This document shows positions 61,739 through 64,000 of a DNA stretch of 64,000 nt, in pieces. The translations under genes and the position numbers were made by a program. The stretch comes from SHXR01 sp046160305 (GTDB taxonomy: Bacteria > Pseudomonadota > Gammaproteobacteria > Burkholderiales > SG8-39). The stretch's first letter is position 1; the number at the start of each line of letters is the position of its first letter. Location: NCBI GenBank assembly GCA_046160305.1, contig JBJXGX010000160.1:10885-74884 (forward strand), given 5' to 3'. The notes beneath the pieces were generated by a model, which did not search any database, was not told the origin of the DNA, and saw only the letters and a program-made list of their open reading frames with translations.

Positions 61739-62725
61739 CTATTCGATTCTCAACTTCCCTTCACGCGCGACCTTGGCCCAGCGCGCGACCTCGGCATCAA
61801 GGAACACCCGTGCCTCTCCCGGCGTCGAGGACACCGGCTCGGCGCCGAACTTCGACAGTGCGGCAGCCGCCGCCGGATCGGACAGCACCTTGCGCAGCGC
61901 TGCATTTAAGCGGTTGACCACTGCCTGCGGCGTCCCGGTGCGCACGAGCATCATTCCCCAATCGCTCACTTGAAGGTTTGGGAATCCTGCTTCGGCGACG
62001 GTGGGGACATTGCCGATCGCGGCCAGTCGTTTCGGTGCAGTGACCGCAAGTGCGCGCAACCTGCCAGCGGTAATGTGCGGGATCGTTGCGGCGGTATTGA
62101 GAAAGCCGTAGTCGAGGCGCCCGGTCATGACATCACCGATCCCCTGCATGAACTGGGTATGTGGTACATGCACCACATCGACACCGGTTTCAAGCTTGAA
62201 CAACTCACCCACGACATGCGCCGGTGTTCCGTAGCCGCCAGACATGAAGCTCAGCTTGCCAGGTTGGGACTTGGCGAGCGACACCAGCTCGCCAATCGAG
62301 GTGACCGGCAAGATCGGCGCGACGACCAGTGCGTTGTAGGAAACGGACGTCCGTCCGATTGGTTGAAGATCCTTGTTGAGATCGATCTGAAATGCCGGCG
62401 AAATACTCGGCACGACCGAGATCGGCATCGAGATGACCGCCACGGTGTATCCGTCTGGTGCGGCGCGCAACACCTCTCGCAACCCGATCGCGCCATGACC
62501 ACCGGGACGGCTCTCAACGACGATCGGCTGGCCGAGATCTTGACTCATGCCATCGGCGAGCCAGCGGGCCACGACCTCTGGCGGTGAACCGCTCGCGAAT
62601 GGCGCGACGATTCGAATCGGCTTGGATGGATACTCCTGCGCCTGCGCTGCGTGGCTCACCATCAATGCCGCAGTCAACGCCACGGATGTTCGTGCAAGCG
62701 ATCGGAAGGCTTCGTTTCGACTCAT
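61739..62725 (-). CDS. Bug/TctC family substrate-binding protein
   Basis: 328 residues from ATG 62725 (MSRNEAFRSLARTSVALTAA signal, cleavage likely after AQAQ); the open frame continues upstream to 62992 with non-family sequence. 'EYPSKPIRIVAPFASGSPPEVVARWLA', 'QPIVVESRPGGHGAIGLREVLRAAPDGYTVAV', 'VDVVHVPHTQFMQGIGDVMTGRLDYGFLNTAA' and 'GNVPTVAEAGFPNLQ'. The usual GG in the first loop reads 'ASGSPPE', and PYKG reads PHTQ, so it is a divergent member possibly with altered ligand binding. Confidence 0.86.
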   Translation of the reverse strand: MSRNEAFRSLARTSVALTAALMVSHAAQAQEYPSKPIRIVAPFASGSPPEVVARWLADGMSQDLGQPIVVESRPGGHGAIGLREVLRAAPDGYTVAVISMPISVVPSISPAFQIDLNKDLQPIGRTSVSYNALVVAPILPVTSIGELVSLAKSQPGKLSFMSGGYGTPAHVVGELFKLETGVDVVHVPHTQFMQGIGDVMTGRLDYGFLNTAATIPHITAGRLRALAVTAPKRLAAIGNVPTVAEAGFPNLQVSDWGMMLVRTGTPQAVVNRLNAALRKVLSDPAAAAALSKFGAEPVSSTPGEARVFLDAEVARWAKVAREGKLRIE

Positions 62726-62900
62726 CAGAATATTTTCCCCATAGCGGTTAGCGCGGCAGGCAGGAATCGCAGCCGAATCTAACGCAGTTGGCCAACGTGC
62801 GCAGCGATGGCAGGCGGGGGCACAACACTTCGCGACACTCCCGATGCCGCTAAGATGCAGGCTCGACTTTTCTTTCGTCTTCACACTCCAAGGAGTTCCC

Positions 62901-63407
62901 ATGCCCATTTCCATGTACCAGGCAAGCGTTCCGCGTTTTGTCAACATCCTCGGCAACTTGTCGAACATTCTGGACAAGGCGCAAGCCCACATCGACGCCA
63001 GGAAAATCGCCGATGCGACGCTGACCGGTTATCGGCTTTTCCCCGACATGCTGCCCATGACCTTCCAGGTGCAGACCGCCTGCGACACGGCAAAAGGCGT
63101 GGTGGCGCGCCTCGCTGGCGTGGACTCCCCTGCCTACGAAGACAACGAGAAGACCCTGGCCGATCTCAAGGCCCGTATCGCCAAGACCATCTCGTTTATC
63201 CAGACCATCAAGCCGGAGCAGGTCGATGGCACGGAAGACAAGGCCATCGTCACCAAACGCGGCGACAAGGAAACCCACTACAAGGGCATGCAGTTTCTGC
63301 TGGGCCACGCCATTCCGAATTTCTATTTCCACATCGCCACGGCCTACAACATGCTGCGCCACAACGGGGTGGAAATCGGCAAGCGCGACTTCCTCGGCAA
63401 TCCCTGA
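62901..63407 (+). CDS. DUF1993 family protein
   Basis: 168 residues from ATG 62901 with AAGGAG 6 nt upstream. 'MPISMYQASVPRFVNILGNLSNILDKAQAHIDARKIADATLTGYRLFPDMLPMTFQVQTACDTAKGVVARLAGV' and 'FLLGHAIPNFYFHIATAYNMLRHNGVEIGKRDFLG' are the DUF1993 (DinB-like four-helix bundle) signature. A His pair near 'GHAIPNFYFH' resembles the metal site of DinB-type thiol transferases; the function is unknown. Confidence 0.9.
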   Translation: MPISMYQASVPRFVNILGNLSNILDKAQAHIDARKIADATLTGYRLFPDMLPMTFQVQTACDTAKGVVARLAGVDSPAYEDNEKTLADLKARIAKTISFIQTIKPEQVDGTEDKAIVTKRGDKETHYKGMQFLLGHAIPNFYFHIATAYNMLRHNGVEIGKRDFLGNP

Positions 63408-63455
63408 CTCGCCCCGCGCCTGATAGAGGCAGGCACACCGCGCAAGGCCAGCACG

Positions 63456-63771
63456 ATGCTGTCGGGCCCGGATCGTACCGCCGCGCTGGCGCAGTACCGC
63501 CGCCGCGCCGGTGCGTACGACCTTGAACGAGCGGTGGTCGAACCCGTGTGGCGTGCGGGGCATCGCGCCGCTTGCGATTCAGAGCGGCGGGCGCGTGTTG
63601 GACGTGGGATGCGGGATCGGCCTGAGCTTTGTGATGCTGCGCCAAAGCGTCGGAGCCGCTGGCAGCATTGTCGGCATCGAGCAAAGCACCGACATGATGG
63701 CAAAGGCTCGTGAGCGCGTGGCGCTGAACCACCGGAACAAGATCACCTTGTTGTGCTCTTCGGTCCCGTGA
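63456..63771 (+). pseudogene. Frameshifted, truncated SAM-dependent methyltransferase
   Basis: From ATG 63456 the frame reads 'MLSGPDRTAALAQYRRRAGAYDLERAVVEPVWRAG', then the family sequence continues one frame over as 'IAPLAIQSGGRVLDVGCGIGLSFVMLRQSVGAAGSIVGIEQSTDMMAKARERV' (SAM motif I DVGCGIG, acidic GIEQS), ending in a stop at 63769-63771. About half of a class I methyltransferase is missing at the C-terminus. A single-base loss near 63555 and truncation inactivate it, unless the base is an assembly error. Confidence 0.65.
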
Positions 63772-64000
63772 ACATGTTCGTGTTGCTGGCCGCCAGGTAC
63801 GCCCGTGAGAAGGCGCGCCCAACTCAGGCACGCATGATGAAACCGCCCGACGACCACTGCGGGTAACAACACCAGCGGCTTGCCGTGCGCACTTGCCAGT
63901 AAGTGCTGTTCAACGCTGCCCCAATATGTTTTCCACTGAAAATGACCAGCGCCAGTGGCGGTACGAAGCGCCCGGATACGAATTCCATGATAATCAGCGA
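63772..64000. other. Window end, no gene recognised
   Basis: 229 bp. A minus-strand open stretch (63872-63579) reads 'MLLPAVVVGRFHHACLSWARLLTGVPGGQQHEHVHGTEEHN' with no family resemblance, and the + strand shows only short frames. The segment may be the boundary of another damaged or unfinished gene. Confidence 0.4.

Overview
The window looks like a chromosomal contig from a high-GC betaproteobacterium, most likely of the order Burkholderiales. Three things point there: the housekeeping block rnr-rlmB-rpsF-priB-rpsR-rplI (38612-43314), four orphan Bug/TctC-type periplasmic binding proteins (17650, 31958, 50206, 61739), and a phasin / class I PHA synthase / acetoacetyl-CoA reductase set (44006-47496). 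Several broken genes and insertion sequences near the right end suggest an accessory, decaying segment next to a tRNA-Arg gene. Some single-base lesions there could be assembly errors.

Layout. 1-5457: the N-terminus of a flavoprotein and a DUF6445-like oxygenase on the minus strand, divergent from a TRAP transporter with two tandem-duplicated binding proteins (dctP-dctP-dctQ-dctM). 5829-16571: a LysR regulator divergent from an NmrA-like reductase, then two exported methyltransferase-like proteins, a lipoprotein hydrolase, an aminotransferase, acrylyl-CoA reductase AcuI, an amidase, an ornithine cyclodeaminase homologue and a further hydrolase. 16728-28024: a heme-oxygenase-fold protein, a Bug protein, a fused membrane/spermidine-synthase protein, an M48 protease, a MaoC-HpcH pair, an amidohydrolase, a dienelactone hydrolase, DoxX, and an EthD-like protein divergent from a Rieske oxygenase. 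28216-38068: a seven-repeat FG-GAP lipoprotein, two divergent SDRs and a tight six-gene minus-strand catabolic operon (6PGDH-like, FAD monooxygenase, amidase, hydrolase-like protein without its nucleophile, enoyl-CoA hydratase, Bug protein).

38270-47496: tRNA-Leu(CAG), the ribosome-related block, and PHA metabolism with a clear sigma70 promoter and probable PhaR operators before the phasin. 47604-56472: an SMP-30-like lactonase divergent from a cytochrome P450. The P450's [3Fe-4S] ferredoxin gene was split by a small MITE-like element. Then come a Bug protein, a CaiB CoA-transferase, an SDR, an acyl-CoA dehydrogenase, an EEP phosphodiesterase and a CmcJ/NvfI-type oxygenase.

56529-64000: a decayed two-gene Septu-like (PtuA/PtuB) defence locus, tRNA-Arg(CCT), an IS630-type transposase relic cut by a complete IS4-family element with exact ends, an esterase fragment, a Bug protein, a DUF1993 protein and a frameshifted methyltransferase.

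Taken together the content is catabolic: uptake of organic acids (TRAP and Bug proteins), ring or chain oxidation (Rieske, FAD monooxygenase, P450, acyl-CoA dehydrogenase), CoA activation and hydration, and carbon storage as polyhydroxyalkanoate. Specific substrates cannot be read from the sequence.
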